From Entamoeba invadens IP1 (lineage: Eukaryota; Evosea; Mastigamoebida; Endamoebidae), in NCBI RefSeq assembly GCF_000330505.1, contig NW_004440307.1, positions 9,368-42,249 on the forward strand: a stretch of 32,882 nt of DNA, written 5' to 3'. The position numbers and the translations under genes are program-made. Within the stretch, counting starts at the first letter, position 1, and each line of letters begins with the position of its first letter. The notes beneath the pieces were generated by a model, which ran no database searches, was not told the origin of the DNA, and saw only the letters and a list, made by a program, of their open reading frames with translations. Below are positions 1-11,103 of the stretch, piece by piece.

Positions 1-881
1 TCAGAGAACATAACCACATGTTTTTTTTTAATTGAAAATATTTTTTAACGAAAGTAATTATCAGTTAAAACTCGACACAAATAACACCATCCCAATTCAC
101 TTAAACGTTAATTGTTGTGCTTTTAGGCCAACAATGCTGTGTATATGTTGCGAAGTATCGAGTTGATATCAAATCAAATAACGGGATCGGGTTTTTTGGA
201 AAAAGATGGCTAATATTCCAATATTTTCCCGAATTTGTACGAAAATAATTGAACGGGATTGGTATTTTTTTCAAAATAAAGTCTGTACTTTCGATTTTTT
301 GTTTTTTATTTTTTTTAGGAAAAAACAAAAATAAAAAACGGGACTTTAGGAAGTTCTAAAAATATGACAGTACCGACTTTTGAAAAACAGTTTATATTAA
401 TATTCGTAAAATAACAAAAATACATATATAATATTATAATTAAAAATATAAAATAAAGAAAGTAACAATTAACAAAATTCCAACTAAATATAATTTTTAA
501 TGCTTTGACTTAATCAATTGAAAGTGATTTTGTGTGTTCGGAATATAAATTATTTTTTTGTATGTTATTATTTATTTGACTTAAATATAAAATTTTTTGC
601 ATTGATGTTTTAAAATAAACAGAATTGTTTTTCGCCTTTATTTATTTGTTTAATTATTTAATATTTGATAATTAATAAAATTTTATTGTGATTTAAAACA
701 GAGTTTAAAAACAATAATTAAATTACAATATTTTTGTGTTTGGTTATTGTTTTATTTATTAAAATCACACTTTTACTTAAAAAATAAAAATGATTTAAAT
801 AAATATAATATGATAACACATGAAAAGCAATCCGTTTTTAATATTTAAAATAATCGCTACAAACTCTTTTATGCAAATTGA
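1..881. other. AT-rich spacer, no supported gene
   Basis: AT-rich sequence with long T and A runs. A 75-codon minus-strand frame at 101-328 is open, but its lysine, isoleucine and phenylalanine content is what AT-rich DNA gives by chance, and it shows no motif. Short GGGAT/GGGAC-containing repeats near 180-345 are weak. I see no RNA gene, and no inverted partner for the downstream Mutator-like gene's flank. Confidence 0.5.
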
Positions 882-932
882 AAGTATTACTCAAGTACCA
901 AGCCGGAAAAAAGCATCAAATGGAGAAAAAAC

Positions 933-2576
933 ATGTTACCATGTGTATCTGGTTATATGTTTAATCCTTTAAACGTTTCAAGAACTGTTTATAAATGCCC
1001 ACAATGTGATGTTAAAATAGAAATATTAAAAACAGAAGGATCGGGTGAAAATCTCAAATTTCTCCAATTTAAATATGTTGATCAAAATAAGACAGTTCAT
1101 CCACATCTTCCAAAAATTACCAACAGTGATAAACAATTAACAGAACTGTGCAAACAAGGAACTAACATTTTAAGTTCGGCAACAGCAATATTAGAACAAT
1201 ACCAAACAATCAATCCATCTGATCAAAGAAGAAGAACGTCATTAAGAAGAACAATCAACAAAATAAAAAGTGAATTGATTGGAGATAAAATTGAAGAATT
1301 ATTGAATAGTGGTAAATACTACATAAAAGACGAAGACCGTTTTTTTATTATGATCTCTAATGAAAAAATGAATAAGATAAAAGATAGAAAAATTGCTTAC
1401 GTTTGTATGGATGGAACGTATAATTCTTGTCCAATTTCTTATAAGCAATTATACACAATTCATTGTGTTTTATCTAATGGTCAATGCTTTACTATTTGTC
1501 ATTGTTTGATGACAAACAAAACAGAATTGGACTATTTAAATTTGTTCCATTTATTAAACGAATATTTTATAACTCATATGGGTTATTTATTGTTTGATGA
1601 AAATACAAGTGTTATGCTTGATTTCGAAACTGCTGTCATCAATGCTCTAATTGGGTTTAAATGTCGTGTCCATGGTTGCTATTTCCATTTTACCCAATGC
1701 ATATGGAGAAAAGTACAACACTTGGGTCTTTCACAACAATATTATCCAGAAACACCAATATGGTCCATTGTCAACAATTTGAAAACTTTGGCTTTTTTTA
1801 AAGCAAGTGAAATACCACACAGATTTGATATTATTAACAACAAAGCAGTCAGTTATAATTTCGATGATAAAACAAAACAACTTGTAATGGAGTTGCTTTT
1901 GTATTTTAAGCTGAATTGGTTAGAAAAGTGGCCAATCAAATTGTGGTGCCAGTTCAATCAAAAATTGAGGACTGATAATTTGAGTGAATCTTATCATTCA
2001 GCACTCGTGAAAAGGCTGTGTTGTAAGAAACCAACTTTGAACAAATTGTTAATCACTTTAATGAAACACGAAGATTCGGAATTGTTAAAAATTAATCAAA
2101 TGGATAAGGGGAAGAATCATTTTATTAACAGACCAACACTAATACATAATCTAACCTTAAATTATTATAGTAAAAGTGGATCAATTGATTCATTTGAAAA
2201 GTATTTGATTGAAACTATTGATACGTTCAGATGGTTTAAATTGTATGAACAAACACAAGTTGAAGAACCTATCGATATGACAAAGTGTTTAGAATGGAAA
2301 ATTCAGGAAGCAGACGAAAAAACAATTAATGATATTAGAGATTATTCAAAACAAATTTGCACAACAGAACGGTGTGTACAAGAAGACTCTGTATTTAATA
2401 CCGAGAATGAAACAACGACAATTGATTCCCCCAAAGAATTGGTAAATGAAGTTGTGTTATGTGAAACAGGTTTTGATAAAACAAATTATTTGCCACCATC
2501 AAAAAGAAGATTTGTTGGTGATGGCAAAAGAAAAAAGAAAGTTACTAAGAAAAATACAACTAAAAGATTTCTTTAA
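933..2576 (+). CDS. Mutator-like (MULE) transposase with FLYWCH-type zinc finger
   Basis: This 547-residue protein reads as a Mutator-superfamily transposase, which cuts and pastes its own element in the nucleus. Near the N-terminus (residues 8-58), YKCPQC and VHPH give the C-x2-C and H-x-H pattern of a FLYWCH DNA-binding zinc finger. The MULE catalytic core follows. The first acidic residue is D160 in VCMDGTYNSCP, the second is D230 in VMLDFETA, and the typical C-x2-H is CYFH at 249-252. The last acidic residue is E352 in DNLSESYHSAL. The C-terminus is lysine/arginine-rich, a possible nuclear signal. The frame is open upstream to a TGA at 879-881, so 933 is simply the first ATG. No stop or frameshift breaks the core, so the gene may be functional. 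I could not find paired terminal repeats or a 9-bp target duplication, so the element's limits are unknown. Confidence 0.88.
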   Translation: MLPCVSGYMFNPLNVSRTVYKCPQCDVKIEILKTEGSGENLKFLQFKYVDQNKTVHPHLPKITNSDKQLTELCKQGTNILSSATAILEQYQTINPSDQRRRTSLRRTINKIKSELIGDKIEELLNSGKYYIKDEDRFFIMISNEKMNKIKDRKIAYVCMDGTYNSCPISYKQLYTIHCVLSNGQCFTICHCLMTNKTELDYLNLFHLLNEYFITHMGYLLFDENTSVMLDFETAVINALIGFKCRVHGCYFHFTQCIWRKVQHLGLSQQYYPETPIWSIVNNLKTLAFFKASEIPHRFDIINNKAVSYNFDDKTKQLVMELLLYFKLNWLEKWPIKLWCQFNQKLRTDNLSESYHSALVKRLCCKKPTLNKLLITLMKHEDSELLKINQMDKGKNHFINRPTLIHNLTLNYYSKSGSIDSFEKYLIETIDTFRWFKLYEQTQVEEPIDMTKCLEWKIQEADEKTINDIRDYSKQICTTERCVQEDSVFNTENETTTIDSPKELVNEVVLCETGFDKTNYLPPSKRRFVGDGKRKKKVTKKNTTKRFL

Positions 2577-2700
2577 ATTATTAATTTCCAAACATCAATT
2601 ACATTTGAAACGTATACTATAAATAAATATAAAATAAACTATTGTAATAATAAAACATATATTTTATAGTGTTATTTTGATTCTTGTTATTTTACAAATA

Positions 2701-2849
2701 CAGTAAAACCTCCCAAGAGCGGTACCTCTGAAGAGCGGGTTCTCCCAAGAGAGGGCATTTTTTAGACTGAAACTAAAAATAGAGTTCTCTATCGAGCGGT
2801 TTATAAGGTTTGATTGGCTAAAAATGCCCGCTCTTGAGAGGTTTTACTG
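2701..2849 (+). mobile_element. TA-flanked MITE, copy 1 (149 bp)
   Basis: A short non-coding element whose ends are inverted copies of CAGTAAAACCTCCCAAGAGC. It is flanked on both sides by TA (2699-2700 and 2850-2851). A second inner inverted pair is GGGCATTTTT and AAAAATGCCC. The CAGTA... start and TA duplication are typical of Tc1/mariner and pogo elements. It has no reading frame, so it must be moved by a transposase from elsewhere. Copies 2 and 3 lie at 24923-25083 and 31148-31280. Confidence 0.85.
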
Positions 2850-2851
2850 TA

Positions 2852-3190
2852 ATTATATTTATTATAAATTTAAATTAATTTTAATTATTGTGTGACTTTC
2901 CCATATAAAAAATAAACATCTTCAAGTTCTATAAATATACATAGAAACATGTTTTTATCTAAAATTGCAAGTTGAACTTTTTTGAATTGTGATTGAATTA
3001 AAATTGAAACAGATTCAATCCCAAATTATTCAATTAGTAAATATAAAAATCCAATTTATTTGACCCTTTAACCCTTCCAACTTAACTGACTTTTAGTAAT
3101 TTTTTTTGTTTTGTTTCAAACTTTGCAACACATTGACTCCAAAAATGTCATATTTTAATTTGCCACGTCACCACAACTTGAATTAATGTA
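2852..3190. other. AT-rich spacer
   Basis: No coding frame, RNA gene or convincing repeat seen between the MITE and the GC-rich island. Confidence 0.5.
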
Positions 3191-3254
3191 CACAGTTTTA
3201 ACAAAATCTGTCCTTTTTAAAGGGCCGGACAGACGGAAAAACGGGTTTTACCCT

Positions 3255-3395
3255 TCAAACCCAACACTGGAACGAACACCCGATTAGGACATCTTTGATG
3301 TTTCTCCTCATCCCTCTATTTCCTCCTACTGTAGTGTCTTCTTCGGAGATGGATTCACGACGCCGCAACTCGCCGGGTTCAACAAGTTTCGACAT
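3255..3395 (-). other. Possible gene fragment in a GC-rich island
   Basis: About 3190-3420 is much richer in G and C than its surroundings. On the minus strand an ATG at 3395 opens a 46-codon frame starting MSKLVEPGEL and containing RRRESISEED, which resembles a real hydrophilic N-terminus with a basic phosphorylation-like site. It ends at TGA 3255-3257. The opposite strand also has a short frame from ATG about 3352, MDSRRRNSPGSTSFD, which ends after 23 codons. Both cannot be right. I do not recognise either product. It may be a stranded 5' piece of a host gene. Confidence 0.3.
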
Positions 3396-3423
3396 ATCTA
3401 CTCTTTGTGTCCCGTTGTAAATT

Positions 3424-4049
3424 TCTGAAGTATATCAAATGAAAGTAGTTTGGTATTTTTATTTATTATGGGTTTTCTCAAACTACAAATTATAGTAATT
3501 AACTATTAAAATCATATTATAGTTAATATTTTCATCTAAAAACAAATAGTACAACTGTTAATATAATTAATTATAATTTGATAGTTTGGTAACACAATTT
3601 ATTTTTTGAAACGAAATACTAAGAAAAGATCAATAGACATTTTCACAAAATAAAAATATTACAATTGACAATATAATTAATTAACTATTTTAATTAAAAT
3701 AGTAAAAAGCACTGCTGACGCTATTAAGACCAGGCGTTTATTATAATTATTAATAAAATTTAGAATAACAAATTTGTTTTCAAGTAAAATATTCCTATTT
3801 TTCCCGTTTTTTACTGTTTTTTATTTTTAACACAGAGATAGTAAAAATTATTTCAAAAAACACAAAGCTAACTGGTAAAAAAGTTATTCATTGATTTTTT
3901 TTAAGTAGAAGAAAATTCTTATTTCAGGCCAATATAACATCAATTTTGAAAGAAATTGATGCCAAAATATTTTTAATTTATTATTTCACATCTTTTTGGG
4001 TTAAAATGGAACCTTATAAAACAAAAAATTAAAGGAGCGCCAAGTTTTG
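3424..4049. other. AT-rich spacer
   Basis: No coding frame longer than chance and no RNA gene seen. The sequence leads into the direct repeat that begins at 4050. Confidence 0.5.
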
Positions 4050-4722
4050 TTACTTCTTATTTCAATAACAAGGAACTATCGAAACTTCTAAAAACCAAAA
4101 CCTAATAGAAAAAACAAAAAAACAGTTGTTAATGATCAAAATAGCCTTTTACACTGCAAATGTGATAAACGATTAGTACGTATCTCCAATTTTTACCAAC
4201 AATTTAAAAAACAAACAAAATAAACAAACACGATACCATGAAACATAAATCGCTTCTGATGCAATGTCAAAAACGGTCAATAAAAAATAAATAAAATTGC
4301 CGACTTAAACAATTGCTGAGGAAACAATAAGAAAAAAACAAATAGGGAAGTGATGTAAAATGATATTTAACACCGAATAAACAACGAAACTTAGACAATC
4401 ATTTCCATACAGTTTCTATAGACAATAAAACAACTATAAAATTATTATAAAATAACTATATAAAAACAAGGTTAATTTAAACAAATAACTATATTATAAA
4501 TATTATAATACTACCAAAAGAAACTATTGGACAAAAACAACAATAAGATCCAAATAAAAGACAAGAATATAATATTAATAAAATATCAAACAATTATCAA
4601 AAGACGGCACTATTTAATATTAAAACGTCAAACATAATAGCAAAAACATCAATTTATAATTAGAAGATGAATTACAAGATAGAAAAACATCAAAGGGGTA
4701 TTACTTGTTATTTCAATAACAA
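4050..4722 (+). repeat. A-rich block bounded by 22-bp direct repeats
   Basis: Positions 4050-4071 and 4701-4722 match in 21 of 22 bases and share TTATTTCAATAACAA. The roughly 630 bases between them are strikingly rich in A on this strand, with C above G and few T runs, unlike the spacers on either side. No reading frame is visible. The layout resembles an insertion with a long target duplication, as made by LINE-type integration, but the origin is unknown. Confidence 0.45.
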
Positions 4723-4771
4723 ATCGCAAAAAATACGAATCAAGAATTAATTTTTAATTAAAGTGACTTCC

Positions 4772-4931
4772 CAAGGTGTGCAAGTTAAGGTATAGTTCAT
4801 TTATAATTTTTTTATTAAAAAAATAGAATCATTAATTTTTTGAAATTTTGAAAAAAAAGATTATTTTTAGTTTAATTATTAATTATAATTTTGAAGTTAT
4901 TACTAAACTATACTTTAACTTGCACACCTTG
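4772..4931 (+). mobile_element. 160-bp MITE-like element with 26-bp inverted ends
   Basis: The ends 4772-4797 and 4906-4931 are inverted copies with one mismatch and start CAAGGTGTGCAAGTTAA. The interior is AT-rich and non-coding. The 8-bp flanks TGACTTCC and TGACGTTG match at 5 of 8 positions, which could be a decayed hAT-type duplication. A further copy of the end motif lies at 7687-7703. Confidence 0.6.
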
Positions 4932-5385
4932 TGACGTTGCAATTTTTAACTTTCACACTTCGAATACAATAAATTAAGCAACAATTTCGGGAAAGCGACC
5001 CAATGGAAATTATCGAAGGACCAGTTCTAAACAACAGTACACATTGATTTGAGATAATGAACTGCACCTATTAAACAGACTATTTGTTATTGTTTGCTAT
5101 AAAATGGCACAGAGAAAAACATAATGTTTACCATACCTCTTCTTGTCGTTTTGAATTACGCTAACACAAGAAATATCAACATTTATTCACGTTCTTGAAA
5201 CAAAACAGTTTTTACATTAAACACATAGACAAACCATTACCCAATTTTTATAATTTAATTTGCTTTTTGTAGTTTATTAATTCAAGCACAAAAGGGTTGT
5301 GTGTTTTTTGAACCAATTTGGAAACGAATAACATTTTTTAATAAAATGTTTTTCAACTAAAATTTAGTCTTGCACGCCATTTCCC
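4932..5385. other. Spacer between two transposon-derived elements
   Basis: AT-rich sequence with slightly higher GC around 4985-5060. I see no open frame, RNA gene or repeat that I can name. Confidence 0.45.
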
Positions 5386-7659
5386 CAGGGTCGGCCAAGA
5401 TCCAGTTTTTAAACAACTTCGTGGCAATCTCAAATACGTGTCATTATTTATTTAGTTTTAGCAAATTGTAAATAATAATACAAATAAAAAATTTGATGTA
5501 AAATTGTTTTTTTAAATCAATAAAACGATAGTTAACAATTTAAACAACATTTCAAAATCTTTTAATTAAAAAATAGTTTTTGATTACAATATTGATTTGT
5601 TCTTTTTAAGCATGACTCTAGCATTGAATGAAGAAAATGAAATGTTTTGTTGCCAGGTATTTTTTTCTATAGAAAAACCAGATTCACTCATTGTACTTGT
5701 TAAAAATACAGCAGAGATATACAAATAAAAATTCCACAATTTTTATTTTAATTATATCAACATAAGAGTAAATATCAAAACAATTTACATCCATGTTTTT
5801 AACTAACACGAACCCTATTTCATCATTGACAACGGTTCTAAGTTGAACAATTTCTTCCAACAAATATTTGAGTTGTAAAGGTATAACAGTTTGTTTGTTT
5901 TTTATTATTTTGCCAAAATATTATGCAAACAATGAATAAATTTCCAAATTTGAGTAAACCAAATTACTTGTACTTTCAAAGCCATTCAATTTAACACAAT
6001 TAAATCTCAACTCGATTCCTTTTTTTATTTTTTTCTAATATTTCCAAAAACAACTCTTTTTGTACCGAACAAATAACCACATTACAACCATTTATATTTT
6101 CAAATTCAGAAAAATCGTTGTTATTTAATCTGTTGATTTTTTCATTATTATTGTTGTAAAAATTAACAATTTTACAAGTTTCTTTTCAATTAACCCAATT
6201 ACAATTTGTAAATTTTCGTTTAAATTGTTCAATTTAACAATTGTATAAATAAAAAAAGAAGTTATAAAATAGTTATTTTTATTTTGAAAAAACAATATAC
6301 ATTCTAATATATCAACATCATCGATAACAGTATATTCAACACGCATTTCCAACAATCTTAATTCAATATCGTTCCAATTATTGTAAACAAACACAATTAT
6401 TTTTCCAACACTTAACCATCGTGTACAACAACCAGTTGGTACTGCCGAATTGTGTGTTTTGCTCCAGATCGAATCTTCTATCAAAACGTTACAAATTGTT
6501 CTGAAAAAAATAACAAATTTGCTGACAATAATTATTGATTCAAGTGATTTGGATATCAAATTAATTTTGTGTCAATAACACCAATTTTTATCACATTGTA
6601 ATTGTTTTGGAACCATGTTGATATATTCACAAAATAATGTTGCGGTACCACTGTTTTTGCCATTCACGTTGGCACCCCCATCTGTGGTTATCGAAATAAT
6701 TTTGCTTTGGCTAATTTTGTATTTATCTATTATAACTTTTAATTTATTGAATATTTCTTTTCCTGTTGATTTGGTTTCTAGCGTTGACGTTTCCAATATA
6801 AAATTATGTATTATCTTGGTTAATTGTACGACAACAAAAGTGTATTGAGAATTTAAGTGTATCTTTGACCCATCAGTCTGGATTGAAACACATTGATATT
6901 CTTGTATTGTGTATAAGAATCTCAATTCTCTTCTTCTTTTTCAAATACAGTTTCTGAGAATCGCCTCATCGATGTTCTTGAAAGATTTGGTTTATTTATT
7001 GTGTCAATTCCAAATTCTTCGGCAACTTGAATAATTATTTGTATTATTTTTTTAATTACATCTGTTATACATGATAAATCATTTCAGAAATTATTCGAGC
7101 GATAGTCATGTTTGTTTCTTTTATCTTATTTCTTGTGTTAAATTCATTTTCTAATTGGTTTTCAAAAACATAAGAATCAATTCCTTTACCTTCACAGTTA
7201 TTTGAAAATCGTTTTCCATTAATATACGTTTTTATCAAACATTCTTTAAGTTTTATATTTTCAAATATTGTTTTGTGTTGTAAAGGATGTAAATTTAAAC
7301 CATTACAGCTCATAATTTTACCACAAATGATACAATAAAATGTTTTAGTATCTATTTTATCTGCCAACTTGTTTTGTATTCAATCTACTTTAACAGGCAT
7401 TTGTTTTATTTGTTTTTAGATTTTATCTTTATATTATCATATAATAAAGAATCCAAAATGAATTCTTCTTTTTAAAATTCAAAATGTCCTTAAATTACGT
7501 CTTTTATATTATTTATCGTTTTATTTCTTTTTTATTCATTTTTGATAATAAATAACTGTGTTATGTCTGATATAATTAATTAATAAAAAAAACAATGTGA
7601 TTTACCATTTTTTGTTTTTTAAGTTTTTATTCAATAACACTATCGTTTGGCCGACCCTG
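5386..7659 (-). mobile_element. Decayed hAT transposon (element 1, about 2.27 kb)
   Basis: The left end starts CAGGGTCGGCCAA at 5386, and the right end is its exact inverse ending at 7659, giving 13-bp terminal inverted repeats. The flanks are CATTTCCC on the left and CTTTCCC on the right, which fits an 8-bp hAT target duplication that has lost one base. The interior carries transposase pieces on the minus strand, in the order expected for hAT. The element has inserted between the copies of another repeat (4759-4788 and 7687-7717). Confidence 0.72.
5593..7367 (-). pseudogene. hAT transposase relic
   Basis: Pieces of a hAT-family transposase survive in several frames on the minus strand. The N-terminal piece (7367-7065) has CIICGKIMSC followed by two histidines, like a BED-type zinc finger. 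The middle piece (6925-6572) has SIQTDGSKI and ITTDGGANV, which carries the second catalytic aspartate region. The next piece (6559-6125) has CTRWLSVGKI, matching the conserved TRW block. The C-terminal piece (5700-5593) reads TMSESGFSIEKN, a decayed hAT dimerisation motif where SERxFS is normal. The shifts between frames and the missing joins mean it cannot make a full enzyme. Confidence 0.7.
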
Positions 7660-7686
7660 CTTTCCCTGTAAAAAAGACTAATAATT

Positions 7687-7717
7687 TTAACTTGCACACC
7701 TTGGGGAAGTTACTTTA
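7687..7717 (-). repeat. Third copy of the CAAGGTGTGCAAGTTAA end motif
   Basis: 7687-7703 is the inverse of 4772-4788. The match continues outward: TAAAGT-ACTTCC precedes the motif at 4759-4771, and its inverse follows at 7704-7717. This outer 30-bp pair brackets both the small MITE and hAT element 1. It may be the end of an older, larger element that was later split. Confidence 0.55.
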
Positions 7718-8149
7718 TTCAAAAATATGCTTTATAAAAAAATTTAATTTCAAATAATTTATAACGCTATTTCTCGCTTTTTCTTTTCACTTCTTTTAAA
7801 TGTATTTTTGGGTTCTACAGATAGATTAAAAACAACTTAATTAATTTGTATCGATTTGTGATAAAAACCCTGGTTCCTTATCAAAATAGAACATCACCGT
7901 TTTTTTGTTGTCATTGGAAATATCCATCACTCAATGAAAAATGTTTGCAAAAAGATTTTTTGTGGAATTATTAGAGTCCACCCATAGACTTTAAGTAAGA
8001 CTCCAAGTTCAAGGCTATATTTTAAAAACTCAAGGCATCTCGTTGAAATTAAACTATAAAAAATAATAAAAATATTATATTGTTTAATAACTAGACTCTT
8101 GTATTTAAACTAGATTTTAATTTAAAAAACTAAAACAAAAATATAATAA
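7718..8149. other. Spacer with weak minus-strand open frames
   Basis: AT-rich sequence just downstream of the myosin pseudogene. On the minus strand a 28-codon frame runs from ATG 7927 to TAA 7841, and another open stretch covers about 8045-7930. Neither has a motif strong enough to name. Confidence 0.35.
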
Positions 8150-11103
8150 TTATTTATCCTTGTTTTTTTGTGTTTTACTTGAATCAACCTGTTCTTGGTC
8201 TTTTAAAATAATTGCACTCACCTAATCAACTTCAAGTTGTTTGTTGTTCAGATCTTCACTGGCCTTTCTGAACTGATCTCCCAACTCAACAATTATCTGT
8301 TTAACCATCTCTGACCGATTGTTGTGTCTTCTTCAAATTAGTTTGTGTATTACCAATATGAGTGTTGAAAGTAGACTCCTTTTGTTCGAATTCTGCAAAA
8401 TTTTTCCAGCCTCTTCAACCTTTTTGGCATACTGTTTAGCTTGTTTCTTAGCTTTATCAGCTGTTTTCTGTGCTTCTTTCTTTTCTGTTTCGCTTTCAAT
8501 TTAGCAATGGAAGCTCCAATAGCACCAGCGTCTGCCAATTTAGCTTCTGAATCGGTGACTTTGGCTCTAAGTCTTTGAATTTCTTTATCGGCTTCTTATT
8601 TGAGTTTTCTTTCTCAAATTCCTTCTGTAAATCAGCCTTTTGAGCAGTCAAAGAATTAATGGACTTCTTAGCCTGTTCCTTATACAGTAAAACTCGTTTT
8701 CGTTCTCCACCACTTCTCTAAGCTTCTCGGCTATTTCTTCTTCTGTGCTTTAGCCTGTTGGGCAGTTATTCTTTCGAGATCAAGTTGTTCATTCAGTTCA
8801 GTCAATTCCTTCTCTTGCATTTTATTTGACTGTTTATAAGTCTTAGCAGCTTGTTCAAGGGCTTCCAATTCAGTCTTCATCTCAGACACTTCATCTTCAA
8901 GTTTGTCACATTTGTCTTGTTTCTCGTCGAGTTCTGTCTTTGTTCTCATCAATTCTTCAGAAGCAGTTTTATAATCTCTCATAGTCTTGACCTTGTCCAG
9001 CCATCTGGACGTTCTTCTCAAGTCTTTCAGCTCTGACTGTGATTTCAGCGATATCCTTCTCGTACTTTTTTTAATCAATTGGGTCTTAGCATGTTCTTTC
9101 TTTTCTTGATCAAGTTCGGTTCTAACGCTCTTCAGTTCGTCTTGGTATTTTTGTTTCATCGTTTCATTGCTTCATTGCCATCTTTGTCATCATTTGCAGT
9201 GTCAAGTTGTTTCTGTGACTTGTCGACTTCGGCATTCAAGTCGTTGATCATTTTGTCCATTTCCTCCAAATCCTTCTCATTCTTCTTCTTTTCATCAGTG
9301 AGTTGGTGAACTTGAACGGTCAAGTCATTCGCCTTTTTAATCAACTTCTTTTTGGTGTTATTTGTTTCATCTAAGTTGAACTGGACTTCCTGCAATTTGC
9401 TCTCAGCAGCCTTTCTCGCAGCATCTGCACGTCAGATTTCTGTCTTTCTAATCGGGTTGGGCTTGAATTTCAGCAATTCTTGAATTCAATATGTTCTTTT
9501 CTTCTTCTTGAGCAACAGAAGCCGGTGCACTGACTTGGACTTTGAGTGATGAGATTTGTGCATTGAGTGCTTTAACTTAGTCTTCCATCTTCTTTCTTCT
9601 ATCAGATTGGTCCGCAGCAGTCTTCTCATCATCAGCTTTGTCTTCCAATGCCATCTTCTTTTGTGCTTCAAGTGCCTTAATATGTGGTTCATAATTCTCA
9701 ATCTTCGTTGCGTTCGATAGACCACTGTTTCATATCCTTCTTAGCAGCATCAAGTTGAGTGTTCTGGTCTTTCAACGCAGCAACCTCCTTCTCCAAATCA
9801 GCAGTGTCGTCTTCCTTCTCGTACAATTGTGTCTCAAGATCCTTTGAATTGTCTTCTTCGGCTTCAAGCTTGTTCTTCAAGTCAGAAATTTCGCCTTCCT
9901 TATCTTCAATGTTTTTGTTCAACTCAGTGATGACACTATTCCTCTTAGCAATAGTTGCTTTGTGTTCAATATTTCGTCTTGAAGTCTTTGATTATCAGCT
10001 TCAAGTTTCTTGTACTCAGTGGTTAACTTGCTCAAGTCTTCCTTTCCTCTCTTAATATCACCTTGGAGTTCCTCAATATGTTCTTAGTCTTCTCGTGACT
10101 TCATATCAGCTTTGTCAAGTTTAACATTCCTTGGCACAATATCTTTTTTAAACTTTTGGACTAAAGCTACCAAGTCGACGTTCTTGATTTTCATCTCAGC
10201 AAGTGCCTTCTCAGCGGCTTCTCTCTTTGCAATTTCTTCAGCAATTTCTTCAACAAGCTTCAATTTCTTTGTTTTTGGCTGCGAGTTCTTCATCAACTCT
10301 TCTTCTCTTAAGTGTTGGTCTGACCTTTTGGAACAATCTGAACCAGATCCAATTTCTGAATTGGTACCAAGTGTGAATGGTGTCTTGAATGACAATAATA
10401 GCAATCTGTTCATTGAGTTTCTGTTCAATAAGTTTTCTTTGTGAGATGGCTTTTGCACACATATGAAGACCACCAACAATTTCAGTGACTCTGTTCTCTC
10501 TAATTTCTTCAATTTCAGCAAGAACACCAACCTTGAAGAAAATCTTGATCTTTCCAAACTTGAATTCTTCAGTGTACACTTATGCCATCTTTCTTGTACT
10601 TCTCACAAATTGGTTTCATGAAATCTTTGACGACTGGCATGGCGTCTGAAGTCTTCTTGTTGATGTTAGTTCCAAGGAAGAAGTATCTCTTCAAGAATTC
10701 GTTGTAGATGATTCTGTTTGGATACCCAAGACGTGTAATTCTAATACCTTCTAAGATACTATTGCATCTCAATTGTTTCAAAACAGTCGAGTCAATGAAG
10801 TAGTGTCTTCTCTTCTGTGTATGTATTTGGAAGAATGCATCTAATGAAGTGTGGTCATTCTCAATTTTTTCATTAGATCATCAAGTTGTTCTTTGTGGTT
10901 AGATTCTACAGTCAAGAACTTGGCACCTCTCTGGCCCTTGTTAGCTCCACCAGCCGAGGCTCCAGAGTCATCACCACCGGCAACATGCAAACTGAACAGT
11001 TCTGAAATGAACTTCCCTTTAGCAGCCAAGAAAGTCTTTTTTATATGTGGTTTCAATGGATTTTGGTTCTTTTGGATTCTGTCAATATTATCATATCTTA
11101 GTT
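8150..11103 (-). pseudogene. Myosin II heavy-chain pseudogene (5'-truncated, frameshifted)
   Basis: Conventional myosin heavy chain is the actin-based motor of the cell cortex. This minus-strand copy starts inside the motor domain. From 11103 it reads KKTFLAAKGKFISELF, a Gly/Ser-rich loop 2, then [16 protein letters not shown] with the actin-binding and strut region. At 10780-10569 it reads [20 protein letters not shown], the SH1/SH2 thiol helices. At 10579-10250 come FKFGKIKIFFKVGVLAE (converter, usually GKTKIFF) and the light-chain-binding neck. From about 10250 a heptad-rich coiled-coil tail continues to a TAA at 8150-8152. The reading frame jumps at least eight times, and a TAG interrupts the last exon-like stretch. 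The tail region can code for only about 700 residues, shorter than a full myosin II tail, so internal deletion is likely. Its GC is well above the flanks. The high residue conservation despite many indels suggests recent decay. Confidence 0.85.

Noticed and set aside
101..328. 75-codon minus-strand frame near the window start
   Set aside because: Low-complexity composition and no motif or promoter; length is not convincing at this AT content.
7841..8045. Minus-strand open stretches, one resembling LELGVLLKVYGW...FLQTFF of Polinton-type DNA polymerase B
   Set aside because: The likeness is short and lacks the DTDS or other polymerase motifs. It fits chance in AT-rich DNA. A profile search of 7800-8100 would settle it.
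8319..9309. Plus-strand frames opposite the myosin relic (Phe/Ser/Leu-rich)
   Set aside because: They are antisense shadows of the coiled-coil tail; the minus strand explains the sequence.
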